From positions 1,984,001 to 2,048,000 of the forward strand of contig NZ_CP012678.1 of the NCBI RefSeq assembly GCF_001298525.1: 64,000 nt of DNA, written 5' to 3'. This document shows, one piece after another, positions 8,669 through 18,392 of this stretch; the stretch's first letter is position 1; each line of letters opens with the position of its first letter. A program made the position numbers and the translations under genes. The notes under the pieces are model-generated. The model saw nothing but the letters and a program-made list of their open reading frames with translations. It ran no database searches and was not told the DNA's origin. Source of the DNA: Psychrobacter urativorans. Its GTDB lineage: Bacteria; Pseudomonadota; Gammaproteobacteria; Pseudomonadales; Moraxellaceae.

Positions 8669-11647
8669 TTAATGCGCCTCGTCCCAATTGCTACCGATAT
8701 CGGTTTCTACTAACAGCGGCACAGCAAAGTCCACTTGCCAGCCGCTAGCAACGGCGGTTGTCGATAAAACTTCTTGCATGGCATTTTTAATAAGCTTGCT
8801 AATATCAGCCGCTTTATCTGCGTCCACTTCAAATACCAATTCATCATGAACTTGGAGTAGCATTTTTGCCTGCGCTTTTGGCAATACTTTATCAACGGCA
8901 ATCATCGCGAGCTTAATAATATCAGCGGCTGAGCCTTGTAATGGCGCATTAATGGCTGCACGTTCTGCGGCTTGCTTGACCATACGATTGCTATTATTAA
9001 TATCGGGCGTGTAGAGCTTACGACCGAGGATAGTCTCAACATAGCCTTTATCATACGCACTCGCTCGCGTATTTATCATATATTCTTTGACGCTCGGGTA
9101 ACGATTAAAATACATATTGATATAGTCTTGTGCTTCACCGCGACTCATCTGTAATTGCTTGGCAAGTCCAAAGGCACTCATACCATAAAGCAAACCAAAG
9201 TTAATGGCTTTGGCGTTGCGGCGCTCAGTTGGGGTGACTTCTTCAACCGTTTTGCCCAACACTTCAGCCGCTGTAGCAGTGTGAATATCCAATCCTTCAT
9301 TAAAGGCGCGGGTTAGATTTTCATCGCCTGAGAAATGCGCCATCAAACGCAGCTCAATTTGTGAATAATCCGCCGCTAATATCACGCGACCTTCTGGTGC
9401 AATAAAGGCTTGGCGAATCAAACGCCCCGTGGCGGTACGAATCGGGATATTTTGCAAATTGGGATCAGTAGAAGATAATCTACCCGTACTGGTCAATGCT
9501 TGATGGTAACTGGTATGCACGCGATTGGTGATAGGGTCTGCGACATTATCGAGCGCATCGGTATAGGTGTTTTTTAACTTTGCCAAGCTGCGATATTCTA
9601 GAACGATATCCACCAGTGGATGGTCAATCTTGGACAGTACCGCTTCGCCCGTTGAATACTGACCGGTCTTGGTTTTTTTACCGCCAATGACGCCCAATTT
9701 ATCAAAGAGCATCTCACCAAGCTGTTTAGGCGACGCTAAGTTAAATTCTTCACCGGCAACCTCATAAGCGCGTTGTTCCAGTACAATAATTTCTTCATCA
9801 AAACGCTTCGACAGTTCATTTAAAAACGGACGCTTAATCAAAATACCTTCGGCTTCCATTTGACACAGAATTTCAGCGGTTGGAATTTCTAGCTCATGCA
9901 GTAGTTTTTGATTATTGTCATCATTAGCCAATTTTTGATTAAAAATCTTGAATAGTTGATAGGTAATGTCGGCATCTTCACACGCATAGTCGCTAGCAAT
10001 ATCAATGGCAACTTGATCAAAGCTAACTTGTTTCGCACCTTTACCGGCAACATCTTCAAAGCTAATCGTTTGCGTTTGCAGATAATGCCGCGCCAAGTCA
10101 TCCATGCCATGACGGGTAATGGCGGCATTAATCACATAGCTGGCAAGCATGGTATCCATTGCCCAGTTATTCGGCTTATCATGAATACTGCCCAGTAAAT
10201 CAATATCATAACGGCTGAGAATATGCGCATCATATTTCAGATGTTGACCAATTTTACCGATATTAGGGTTTTCTAAAATGGGCTTTAGACGAGATAATAT
10301 CGTATCACGGTCAAGCTGCTTAGTCGTGAGCGCATCACCTTCCAAGCTATGGGCTAGCGGAATATAATAAGCTTCGTGCGCTTGAGTTGCAAAAGATAAG
10401 CCGACCAATTCAGCCTGACGCCAATGCACGCTGGTGGTTTCGGTATCAATAACAAAATGCGCTGAGTTTTCTAATTGCTCAATTAAACTATCAAAGGCAG
10501 GCATGTCCAATATCGTATGCCATGCTTTATCGTGATTTTTACTGTTTTTGATATTATCAATTTTGGTTGATTGCAATGATTTTTCGATTTGGGCTTGTGC
10601 TTCCGTTGCTGCTTGGCTGGCGGCAACGCCTTTGCTGCCTTGACCATTTGCCGGATGATTCGGATGGTCGAGCGACGCCAGCTCATTCTTAAACTCAAGC
10701 TCGCTATATAGTGCCCGTAACTCGTCAACATGGGCGCAAGGGTCGGTATTAAGCTGTAAGTCACTCCAATCTTGACCGATATCTAAGTCCGTCACGATGG
10801 TAGCAAGTTGCGCATTTAACGGAATGTCACCAGCATGTTCAGCCAAACTTTTTGCACCGCGACCTTTAACATCGGCAAGATTTTGCAAAATATTATCAAT
10901 AGTGCCATATTTATTAAGCAAGTCTTGCGCGGTCTTTTTACCAATACCGGGTACGCCTTTGATGCCGTCTGATGAGTCACCCATCAGCGTTAAAAAATCA
11001 ATCATTTGCTCAGGATTGATACCAAATTTATCGACTACGCCTTGGCTATCGGTGATTTTTCCTGTGAAACTGTCTTCTAAAATCACGCAATCATTGACCA
11101 GTTGCGCCATGTCTTTATCACCAGTTGAGATAACGACGTGATGACCTTCGGCAACCGCCCGATATGCCAACGTGCCGATAATATCATCAGCTTCTGCGCC
11201 TTCAATACGCAATAAAGGAATGCCCAAAGCGGTGACTAAACGGTGCAAATAAGGGATTTGCTGTGACAGTTCAATATCCATCGGCGGACGACTGGCTTTA
11301 TAATCAGCGGATAATTGATGACGAAACGTTGGCGCGCGCGTATCAAAACAGACCGCCATATGGGTGGGATGATAACGGCGCATCAGCTTGAGCAGCGCGT
11401 TTAATGTACCGCGTATCGCATTGGTATGTTGCCCTGTGGTGGTCATCATTTTCGGTAAGGCATGATAAGTGCGAAACAGATAATACGAACCATCAACTAA
11501 GATAAATGGCGGCGTGTCTTTGTTCACATGACTGGTATCCATCGTGGCTACATTCGTCATCGTCTCAAAGCTTGGCACCGTATCGGGATTAATCGGTAGG
11601 TGAGAGTTGTGGGCATTATCTGTCATATTGGCAGTCATAAAAGTCAC
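8669..11647 (-). CDS. polA: DNA polymerase I
   Basis: Pol I fills gaps and removes RNA primers during lagging-strand synthesis and excision repair. All three domains are present in 992 residues: the 5'-3' exonuclease (about 48-310, ILVDGSYYLFR and GAEADDIIGTLA), the 3'-5' exonuclease (about 385-590) and the polymerase (about 620-990, AADYSQIELRLMAHFSGD and LLQVHDELVFEV). FVIDTETTS keeps the DxE metal ligands, so the proofreading site looks intact. A low-complexity linker of about 50 residues separates the first two domains. The annotated start is GTG, giving about 45 extra residues before the first domain without a clear ribosome binding site. ATG codons at 11638 and 11542 are alternatives. 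Confidence 0.97.
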   Translation of the reverse strand: MTFMTANMTDNAHNSHLPINPDTVPSFETMTNVATMDTSHVNKDTPPFILVDGSYYLFRTYHALPKMMTTTGQHTNAIRGTLNALLKLMRRYHPTHMAVCFDTRAPTFRHQLSADYKASRPPMDIELSQQIPYLHRLVTALGIPLLRIEGAEADDIIGTLAYRAVAEGHHVVISTGDKDMAQLVNDCVILEDSFTGKITDSQGVVDKFGINPEQMIDFLTLMGDSSDGIKGVPGIGKKTAQDLLNKYGTIDNILQNLADVKGRGAKSLAEHAGDIPLNAQLATIVTDLDIGQDWSDLQLNTDPCAHVDELRALYSELEFKNELASLDHPNHPANGQGSKGVAASQAATEAQAQIEKSLQSTKIDNIKNSKNHDKAWHTILDMPAFDSLIEQLENSAHFVIDTETTSVHWRQAELVGLSFATQAHEAYYIPLAHSLEGDALTTKQLDRDTILSRLKPILENPNIGKIGQHLKYDAHILSRYDIDLLGSIHDKPNNWAMDTMLASYVINAAITRHGMDDLARHYLQTQTISFEDVAGKGAKQVSFDQVAIDIASDYACEDADITYQLFKIFNQKLANDDNNQKLLHELEIPTAEILCQMEAEGILIKRPFLNELSKRFDEEIIVLEQRAYEVAGEEFNLASPKQLGEMLFDKLGVIGGKKTKTGQYSTGEAVLSKIDHPLVDIVLEYRSLAKLKNTYTDALDNVADPITNRVHTSYHQALTSTGRLSSTDPNLQNIPIRTATGRLIRQAFIAPEGRVILAADYSQIELRLMAHFSGDENLTRAFNEGLDIHTATAAEVLGKTVEEVTPTERRNAKAINFGLLYGMSAFGLAKQLQMSRGEAQDYINMYFNRYPSVKEYMINTRASAYDKGYVETILGRKLYTPDINNSNRMVKQAAERAAINAPLQGSAADIIKLAMIAVDKVLPKAQAKMLLQVHDELVFEVDADKAADISKLIKNAMQEVLSTTAVASGWQVDFAVPLLVETDIGSNWDEAH

Positions 11648-11752
11648 TTATCAAATATAAGGTAAAAAGGCTTTCTCATTATAACGATAAAACTCAAGTA
11701 TGCCGAACTTCTCAGTCGTTATGTCTCAATCATTACGATAGGTGCGCCCAAA

Positions 11753-11783
11753 AAAAAGAACCCAGACAATGCTGGATTCTTTT
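11753..11783 (-). terminator. Terminator after ohr
   Basis: On the minus strand AAAAGAATCCAG pairs with CTGGGTTCTTTT (one G-U pair) and is followed by T residues. It lies 36 bp past the ohr stop. Confidence 0.85.
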
Positions 11784-11818
11784 GATAATTAATACTAGTT
11801 ACTGTAATTATGACAGCC

Positions 11819-12232
11819 TTACTTGACCTCTGAGGTCACTGCACTATCGATATTACCGTTGGTAGCTTTAGAATATGGGCAGACTTTATTGGCTTTTTCG
11901 ACTAACGCTTGAAACTCATCCGCTGTCAGTGCTGTATTTTCTGCAACCACATGAATTTTCACTGCCAACTGAAAATCTAGACCTTCTCCTTTTAGTAAGT
12001 CTACCGACACATGGGTTGTAGAATCAAATTTTGCCTTTTCCACTTGTTTGACCGCCGCAAGTGCGCCATCGAAACAAGCGGCATAGCCCATCGCAAATAA
12101 CTGTTCTGGATTATTGCCTTCTTTATCAGAACCAGGTGCGACCATATGAATCTTCAAATGGCTGTCTTTAAGACTAGCATTACCCGTACGCCCGCCAGTT
12201 ACTATCGCTTCAGTAGAATATAGAGTCTGCAT
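11819..12232 (-). CDS. ohr: Organic hydroperoxide resistance protein (OsmC/Ohr family peroxiredoxin)
   Basis: Ohr reduces organic and fatty-acid hydroperoxides with a dithiol mechanism, using lipoylated partners, in the cytoplasm. The 137-residue protein has the family length and both reactive cysteines: one in MGYAACFDGAL near residue 60 and one in NKVCPYSKATNGNI near 125. The VCPYSKAT motif is typical of Ohr rather than OsmC. No ohrR repressor gene is adjacent, and I saw no clear OhrR operator upstream. AGGATA lies just before the ATG. Confidence 0.95.
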   Translation of the reverse strand: MQTLYSTEAIVTGGRTGNASLKDSHLKIHMVAPGSDKEGNNPEQLFAMGYAACFDGALAAVKQVEKAKFDSTTHVSVDLLKGEGLDFQLAVKIHVVAENTALTADEFQALVEKANKVCPYSKATNGNIDSAVTSEVK

Positions 12233-12268
12233 AACATATCCTTTGTTAGTAGTTTTATAATAAATTTT

Positions 12269-12298
12269 ATAATAAGTGATAAATCATAACGCTTTCAA
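12269..12298 (-). promoter_or_regulatory. Possible sigma-70 promoter for ohr
   Basis: On the minus strand TTGAAA is followed after 18 bases by TATTAT, about 35 bp upstream of the ohr start. The region is AT-rich, so chance is a real alternative. Confidence 0.35.
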
Positions 12299-12520
12299 TA
12301 GCTCACCTAGGATAACAAAATATACGCCTATCTATATAGAGTGGTGGTAAATGTATGCGATGGATTTGTAAGTAGGCGTCATTATTAAACTAATGTTATG
12401 ACAAGTTCGCTATAAGTAATAGTGGCGGTGGGGTAAACTAAGCGCATGAACCAGATATAAAAATGGTAAAAACACTAAAAACAATCGATTTAATACTATT
12501 AAGAAGAAGGACACCCTGCG

Positions 12521-13444
12521 ATGAACAAGCTAATAATAACCCCGACTATACTATCTTTACTAACGCTTACCCTTGTTGGGTGCGGCGGCGAAGACGATGG
12601 TGTTTACGGCTCAGGTAATGGCTCAAGTGGCAGTAATGAACTGATAGTGAGTAGCTTCGATAAAGGTATTGATAGCCAAACCAATAAGGAAGCCGTGGTA
12701 CGTATCGACAGTAAATATCGCACTGGCGACCGCGATATTAAAGTGACCAACATTGTTGGTAATTATACTAATCACAATACTAATAATTTAAAGACCTCTG
12801 TAGTCTTGGGAAATCTGTTCGAAGGCACGCTTGAAGATAAAGATATCGAAGTGAATAATCGCACCGTAACGCGTCCGATTTATGAAAAAAATAGTAATAA
12901 TAGAGTTAATTATAAGACCACCTATAAAACACTTTCGCTAGCAGGCGTTGATGCGCGTAATTACATTCCTAGCAATAATTTTGGCAGCAGCCGTGGTATT
13001 TTTACGGACTTAAATAATTATAGTAAAATACCTAACAATCTTATGTTTCCTGCTGGCTCAGTTTGCTACATTCCAGTGACCACCAGCGATCGCGCATTCT
13101 TTGTTTTCAATGCTAAAGATAAAACGGGCTATAAAACGCTTGATAGCTGGACTAAGGTGACTGAAAAACGCTTTAATGATAACCGCCCATCTAGCACTAC
13201 CGAATTATATCTTGGGGTAAGTAATAAACAAAAAGCGGTGCAAGCTAAGTTTTTTGCTACCGATAATGACCCCATTTATTTATATAACGCTATAGATTAC
13301 GATGGCAGTATTTATGAGGCTAATTATATTGTGAACGGGCAGACGCAACCTAATGAGAACAGTATTCGTGGCGTCGTCGATTGCACTTTAGTGAATGATG
13401 TGGCGGCTAATTTCTTAGAAGACCAAATTAAGCGTTATTATTGA
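12521..13444 (+). CDS. Orphan lipoprotein
   Basis: The 307-residue product has a lipoprotein signal peptide with the lipobox LVGC, so Cys21 is expected to be lipidated. A flexible Gly/Ser stretch (GSGNGSSGSNE) follows. The rest is rich in Asn, Thr, Tyr and Asp and reads like a beta-structured envelope domain, with only two further cysteines. I do not recognise a known family. AAGGA about 9 bases before the ATG supports the start, and a strong terminator follows, so it is a monocistronic gene. Confidence 0.8.
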   Translation: MNKLIITPTILSLLTLTLVGCGGEDDGVYGSGNGSSGSNELIVSSFDKGIDSQTNKEAVVRIDSKYRTGDRDIKVTNIVGNYTNHNTNNLKTSVVLGNLFEGTLEDKDIEVNNRTVTRPIYEKNSNNRVNYKTTYKTLSLAGVDARNYIPSNNFGSSRGIFTDLNNYSKIPNNLMFPAGSVCYIPVTTSDRAFFVFNAKDKTGYKTLDSWTKVTEKRFNDNRPSSTTELYLGVSNKQKAVQAKFFATDNDPIYLYNAIDYDGSIYEANYIVNGQTQPNENSIRGVVDCTLVNDVAANFLEDQIKRYY

Positions 13445-13502
13445 TAAAGTATCAATAAGTTATTAATAGACGTTATTGAGATACGTATTTTATAAGTCCA
13501 AT

Positions 13503-13548
13503 AAAAGGCGATAAAGTTTTGCAAATATGCATCTTTATCGCCTTTTTT
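13503..13548 (+). terminator. Terminator after the orphan lipoprotein gene
   Basis: AAAAGGCGATAAAG pairs perfectly with CTTTATCGCCTTTT around a 16-base loop and is followed by T residues. Confidence 0.92.
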
Positions 13549-13734
13549 ATGATGTAACTATTTTAAGATATCGTATTGATAGGACATTGATATCAATGTC
13601 ATAACCAGTGGCAAAAATAGCATCTTGACCGTAAATCCGTTACAATACGCGCACTAAAATCTTTCATACCTACTATTAAACCTGTTATCAAATCCTGCTA
13701 TTTTCTTCCAAAATTTAACGATAAGTTATTCATT

Positions 13735-15357
13735 ATGAGCGCAGATACTAAAGTTTCAACAAGCAAGCTCTCAGCTACCAAGCTTGCCCGTGAGGTTGCC
13801 AAACGTCGCACCTTTGCCATCATCTCGCATCCCGATGCCGGTAAAACAACGATGACCGAAAAGCTCCTATTATGGGGTAAAGCGATTCAGGTCGTGGGCG
13901 AGGTCAAAGGTCGCAAGACGGATCGTCATGCGACCTCAGATTGGATGAGCATGGAGCAAGAGCGCGGTATTTCTATCACCACCTCTGTCATGCAGTTCCC
14001 ATATCAAGAGCACATTGTTAACCTACTGGACACGCCCGGTCACGCCGACTTTAGTGAAGATACTTATCGCACCTTAACGGCTGTCGATAGTGCGCTGATG
14101 ATGGTTGATGGCGCAAAAGGCGTTGAAGAACGTACCATCAAGCTGATGGAAGTTTGTCGGATGCGTGATACGCCCATTATCTCGTTTGTTAATAAATTGG
14201 ATCGCCAAATCCGTGAGCCACTTGAATTACTGAGTGAGATTGAAGCGGTACTGAAAATTAAATGTATCCCTCTAACGTGGCCCATTGGTATGGGGCAAGA
14301 TTTCGTTGGGGTTTATCATTTAACCGAAAATAAAACTTATATGTATCAAAAAGGTCATGGCGGTGAGATTGTCGAGCTTGAGACTCGTGATGGCTATGAT
14401 TATCCTGATATTCGCGAGCGTTTGGGCGCGTTGATGTTTGCTTCATTTGAAGAGTCGCTTGAGCTGGTACAAATGGCGCTTGAGGAATTTAGTGTTGAAG
14501 CATTTTTGGCAGGCGAGATGACACCGGTATTATTTGGTACGGCACTGGGTAATTTTGGCGTTAATATGGTACTGGACACACTGGTTAAATATTCGCCCCC
14601 ACCAAAATCTCATGCGACCAATGAGCGCGAGATTGCAGCGACTGAGACTAATTTTACGGGCTTTGTGTTTAAGATTCAGGCGAATATGGATCCGCGACAT
14701 CGTGACCGTATTGCGTTCTTGCGTGTGTGCTCAGGCAAGTACGAAAAAGGTATGAAAATGAAGCACGTGCGTTTGGGTAAAGACGTGCGTATTGCCGATG
14801 CGTTGACCTTTTTAGCAGGCGACCGCGAAGCGCTAGAAGAAGCTTATCCGGGCGATATTATTGGTTTACATAACCACGGTACGATTTCGATTGGTGACAG
14901 CTTTACTGAAGGCGAAGAATTAAACTTCACGGGTATTCCGCACTTTGCCCCTGAACTTTTCCGCCGTGTAGTATTACGTGATCCACTTAAGTCCAAAGCC
15001 TTACAAAAAGGTTTACAGCAGCTCAGTGAAGAGGGTGCTACGCAGGTCTTTATGCCGCAGATTAACAATGATTTAGTCCTAGGTGCAATTGGCGTACTAC
15101 AGTTCGAAGTGGTGGCGCATCGTCTGAAAGAAGAGTACAAAGTGCAATGTACGTTTGAGCCAGTTTCTATCGCAACGGTACGTTGGATTCACTGTGATGA
15201 TGAAGTGGCTTTAGCGAAGTTTAAACGTAAAGCCCATGACCAATTATCGCTTGATGGTGGTGGCTATCTGACGTATTTAGCGCCGTCACGGGTGAATTTA
15301 CAGTTGATGCAAGAGCGCTATCCAGAAGTGACGTTTAGTAATACTCGTGAGCACTAA
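13735..15357 (+). CDS. prfC: Peptide chain release factor 3
   Basis: RF3 is a translational GTPase that recycles RF1/RF2 from the ribosome after peptide release. The 540-residue protein shows the G1 loop [15 protein letters not shown], switch regions with [14 protein letters not shown]3 [14 protein letters not shown] and G4 NKLDR, followed by the beta-barrel and C-terminal RF3 domains. Length is typical (about 530). The N terminus includes about 15 variable residues before the [14 protein letters not shown] start of the GTPase domain. The gene is monocistronic, ending at a terminator about 75 bp downstream. Confidence 0.97.
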   Translation: MSADTKVSTSKLSATKLAREVAKRRTFAIISHPDAGKTTMTEKLLLWGKAIQVVGEVKGRKTDRHATSDWMSMEQERGISITTSVMQFPYQEHIVNLLDTPGHADFSEDTYRTLTAVDSALMMVDGAKGVEERTIKLMEVCRMRDTPIISFVNKLDRQIREPLELLSEIEAVLKIKCIPLTWPIGMGQDFVGVYHLTENKTYMYQKGHGGEIVELETRDGYDYPDIRERLGALMFASFEESLELVQMALEEFSVEAFLAGEMTPVLFGTALGNFGVNMVLDTLVKYSPPPKSHATNEREIAATETNFTGFVFKIQANMDPRHRDRIAFLRVCSGKYEKGMKMKHVRLGKDVRIADALTFLAGDREALEEAYPGDIIGLHNHGTISIGDSFTEGEELNFTGIPHFAPELFRRVVLRDPLKSKALQKGLQQLSEEGATQVFMPQINNDLVLGAIGVLQFEVVAHRLKEEYKVQCTFEPVSIATVRWIHCDDEVALAKFKRKAHDQLSLDGGGYLTYLAPSRVNLQLMQERYPEVTFSNTREH

Positions 15358-15431
15358 AGAACGTTAAAGAGTAATAAAAAAGAGTATTAAATTTAAAACT
15401 TCGTTTATTTTATTCTTTTGATGCGCTATTT

Positions 15432-15460
15432 TAAAAGACACGGCTGCCGTGTCTTTTTTA
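15432..15460 (+). terminator. Terminator after prfC
   Basis: AAAAGACACGG pairs with CCGTGTCTTTT around a minimal loop and is followed by T residues. Confidence 0.92.
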
Positions 15461-15601
15461 TTGTTCATAATTTCTGAAGTTTATAGAGATCGCTCTTTTA
15501 AAAAGAGGAACGCTTTAACAACACAAACAGTGTTTCAACAATAAGCACAAACGGTTACGGTAGAATACCAATGAAACTAACCTATTTGTTAGCGAGGATA
15601 T

Positions 15602-16456
15602 ATGACAACTTTGAATCCACTAGCTATCAATAAGCCGTTTATGACTCAGCAGACAAGTGCTATATACAATCGTTCGCGCTTATTGTCGCTGCTCGTAAGT
15701 GGCGTGTTACTTGGAGCGGCAAGCTTATCAGCAAATGCCAGTACGCTCATCAGCAGTACCGACTATCTTGATTATAGCGTGCCCAAAAATATTCAAGAAC
15801 GCTGTGTTGAACGCGATAATTGTCCAAATATTGAGGTTCATTATCTTAAAACCAATCGAGGTTGGATGAATAAAATAACCAATGCACGTATCAATAATTT
15901 AGTGATTAATAGCAAGCCTTCTGAGTCTAAACCCAGTAAAGCGACTGGCGATGCCAAGGTCGTTAAAGCTGCCATTGATGGTTTTGTTGCATCACAATTT
16001 GCTGACATACCGGATGACAGCGTCTTTGTTTATCAATTGATGGTCAAACCTGACTATTTAGGTCATGTTGATAACTTTGAGATGTTCGAAATTAGCTCTT
16101 ACGTCTTTACTGGCGGCGCTCATGGTATGCCTTATAGCGAATACTTGATATTTGACCCGAGCACCAAAAAGCAAGTACGGTTAGATGATATGCTACAAAC
16201 CGGCAAAAAACCTCGCTTTAAAGCGCTCGCTTATGAGGCTTATAAAACGTGGGTAAAAACCGTGGATGAAGATCTCAACAGCTATGAAAAAAATTGGCCT
16301 TTTACCCTCGATGACAATGTCACCTTAACGGATAAAGGCATTGATGTTCGCTATCAGCATTATGCCATTGGTCCATACGCTTACGGTATGCCTGTGTTGA
16401 GCATTCCTTATAGCAAGCTGAGTGGCGTCATTAAACCGCATTTTATGCCTAAATAA
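15602..16456 (+). CDS. Exported DUF3298 (RsiV C-terminal-like) protein
   Basis: The 284-residue protein has a long signal sequence (hydrophobic core about 28-42, cleavage near SANA) and a C-terminal DUF3298-type domain, seen in YVFTGGAHGMPYSEYLIFDP followed by VRLDDML and later VRYQHYAIGPYAYGMP. In Bacillus RsiV this domain binds lysozyme; in Gram-negative bacteria its partner is mostly unknown. Two cysteines near residues 68 and 74 could form a disulfide. GAGG before ATG 15602 favours this start; the ATG at codon 14 would give a more usual signal peptide length. There is no sigma factor beside it, so an anti-sigma role is unlikely. Confidence 0.8.
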   Translation: MTTLNPLAINKPFMTQQTSAIYNRSRLLSLLVSGVLLGAASLSANASTLISSTDYLDYSVPKNIQERCVERDNCPNIEVHYLKTNRGWMNKITNARINNLVINSKPSESKPSKATGDAKVVKAAIDGFVASQFADIPDDSVFVYQLMVKPDYLGHVDNFEMFEISSYVFTGGAHGMPYSEYLIFDPSTKKQVRLDDMLQTGKKPRFKALAYEAYKTWVKTVDEDLNSYEKNWPFTLDDNVTLTDKGIDVRYQHYAIGPYAYGMPVLSIPYSKLSGVIKPHFMPK

Positions 16457-16653
16457 TGGGTCTAAAAAAGACAATTATTACTATTGTTTTTAGTGCCAAA
16501 GCCTTCATTTTTAATGACCAATAAGATAAAAATATATAGGTAAATATCTCCATATTTTTAACAATAAGAGCAGTCCTAACGACATAAAAATAGAGCATTT
16601 AAATAATAATATTTAATGAATAACTTTTATTAATTACAGGGAGTAATAGCATC

Positions 16654-18180
16654 ATGAGTAACGTAAATGAGCATGACAAGATAACGGCTGCAACGAACAC
16701 TGCGGATACCAAAGCTACCAGTTCAGAAGCTAGTAATTTAGAGGCTGATATTTGGCAACTGAATGCTTTAACAGAAGCATTGGGCGACTTAAGCTTGACC
16801 GTCATTGATAGCTTGTCAGTGGGGCGTGGTAACGACAATGATGTGGTACTGGGCAGTAAACAAGTCTCCCGCAATCACGCGTTATTAAGCGTTTTAAACG
16901 GCAAGCTATATGTAAAAGATTTAGGCTCATCAAATGGTACTTTTATTAATGATGATCGTGTTGAGGATAACAAGTCTAAACATCTAAAAGCTGATGATAC
17001 CGTGGGCTTTGCAAGTTTTGCTTTTAAAGTAACGATGGCAATAGCACCTACGGATAGTCAGCCATCTATAGCAGAAGATGCCAGCGTAGTCGCTGCTGCG
17101 GATACGCTAGTAACCGAGCCTGAAGCGTCTGCTCACGTTGATACTGATACTGATACTGATACTGATTTAACGTATATCGGCGCTATTGATACAGGCGTTA
17201 TCACAAATGAAAACGTTCACACTGAAGTAGTTAACGCTGAAGTCGTGGATAGTGAAGATGTAGATTCTAGTGTGCTTGATGCTACTATCATGGATGCTGA
17301 GATTACTGATGCGGAAGTTATTGATGCTGAAGTTATTGAAGATATAGCACCTTCTACTGCAACTGTAGAAAAAGAAGTAGAAGGTAAAGAACTAGAAGAT
17401 AAAGAGCTAGAAAGCTTTGAGGATTTCACCACCGATGCCGTCACGCCAGATACTGTTGCTGAACCCGAAGAGCTATTAGCAGCTCAGCCTAGTGTCTCTT
17501 CGCCAGTAGAACCCATTGTCGTAGAAGAAACGGTATTAGATAACAATGGCTTACATGATGACGTTGTAGATAATACTACGGCAGAAGAAGCGGTTATTCA
17601 TCCTGACAATGCAGAGCATGTTGTGAGTGAGGCTGTTGTGAGTGAGGCTGTTGTAAGTGATGATGTTGTAAGTGATGATGTTGTAAGTGACGATGTGGTA
17701 AGTGAGGATGTGGTAAGTGAGGATGTTGTAATTGAAAATACAACTGCAGCAGTAGTTGAAAATACTATCGTCAAAGAAACCATCATTGAAGACGTGTTAT
17801 TCGCTGCTGAGAGCCAAGAGCATACGCCTGTAGCAGTAGAAATAGAGAAACCTGTTACTCAAGAGCCAGCGCTGCAGCAGGACTCAGTTGTCACTCCAGA
17901 ACACGATAAAACAACTAAGACGGAATTACAAGAAGAAGCCGATCCCGACGTATTACGTGCCAAACAAGCGGCAACAGGGCAACTCTCAGGCACGGCTAAT
18001 TTAGTGCAAACTCATGATATCAGCACTCAAGATAATAAGGAGATAGAGCAGTCTGTCACGAACCCTGCCAATAGCGGATACGTAGAGAAAAAATCCAGTG
18101 GCGGTTGGTTTATTTGGGTATTTATTGCCATTATCATTATTGGTTTAGCTTTGTGGCTGTTTAATATGGGCGCGGCTTAA
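16654..18180 (+). CDS. FHA-domain protein with acidic repeat linker and C-terminal membrane anchor
   Basis: The 508-residue protein has an N-terminal forkhead-associated domain (about 32-112) with the phosphothreonine-binding motifs SVGRGNDNDVVLGS, VSRNHALL and LGSSNGTFIND. A very acidic linker of about 360 residues follows, rich in Asp, Glu, Val, Ala and Thr. It includes a short DT repeat (coding GATACT units at about 17140-17163) and an eight-unit VVSEA/VVSDD/VVSED array. It ends in one membrane helix (about 484-504), so the FHA domain should sit in the cytoplasm on a long tether. GGGAG supports the start. No Ser/Thr kinase or phosphatase gene is adjacent, so the phosphorylated partner is unknown. 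Confidence 0.85.
   Translation: MSNVNEHDKITAATNTADTKATSSEASNLEADIWQLNALTEALGDLSLTVIDSLSVGRGNDNDVVLGSKQVSRNHALLSVLNGKLYVKDLGSSNGTFINDDRVEDNKSKHLKADDTVGFASFAFKVTMAIAPTDSQPSIAEDASVVAAADTLVTEPEASAHVDTDTDTDTDLTYIGAIDTGVITNENVHTEVVNAEVVDSEDVDSSVLDATIMDAEITDAEVIDAEVIEDIAPSTATVEKEVEGKELEDKELESFEDFTTDAVTPDTVAEPEELLAAQPSVSSPVEPIVVEETVLDNNGLHDDVVDNTTAEEAVIHPDNAEHVVSEAVVSEAVVSDDVVSDDVVSDDVVSEDVVSEDVVIENTTAAVVENTIVKETIIEDVLFAAESQEHTPVAVEIEKPVTQEPALQQDSVVTPEHDKTTKTELQEEADPDVLRAKQAATGQLSGTANLVQTHDISTQDNKEIEQSVTNPANSGYVEKKSSGGWFIWVFIAIIIIGLALWLFNMGAA
17620..17739 (+). repeat. 15-bp coding tandem repeat in the FHA protein, eight units
   Basis: The unit starts GTTGTGAGTGAGGCT and is repeated eight times in frame, giving VVSEA x2, VVSDD x3, VVSED x2 and a diverged VVIEN. 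Neighbouring units are identical or nearly so at the DNA level, which indicates recent slippage or unequal exchange rather than protein-level selection alone. Confidence 0.95.
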
Positions 18181-18249
18181 CCGTTAACGGACTGTCATTG
18201 CTATAAAACAAGCTGACAAACCGCACATTAATCCTAATAGTTAATAACG

Positions 18250-18275
18250 CCTGCCAGTTTTGTTATACTGGCAGG
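18250..18275. promoter_or_regulatory. Perfect inverted repeat overlapping a probable trpE promoter
   Basis: CCTGCCAGT (18250-18258) and ACTGGCAGG (18267-18275) are exact reverse complements with 8 bases between. The element TGTTATACT (18261-18269), an extended -10 pointing toward trpE, lies in the spacer and right arm. It is about 125 bp upstream of the trpE ATG and 70 bp after the FHA gene. It could be an operator; without a T tract it is a poor Rho-independent terminator. Confidence 0.5.
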
Positions 18276-18392
18276 TCAAGTTTTGGCTATTTTTCGCGCT
18301 AGCGTTAGCCCTCTACGTTTATTACCACGCCTTTTCTGATTGTATTTACACCTCTCATCTTTTACCGATACGGTGCTAAGAGACTGCTCATT

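Noticed and set aside
18181-18392. A trp leader peptide and attenuator before trpE
   Set aside because: No short frame with tandem Trp codons and no terminator-type hairpin with T tract; the only structure is the inverted repeat at 18250-18275.
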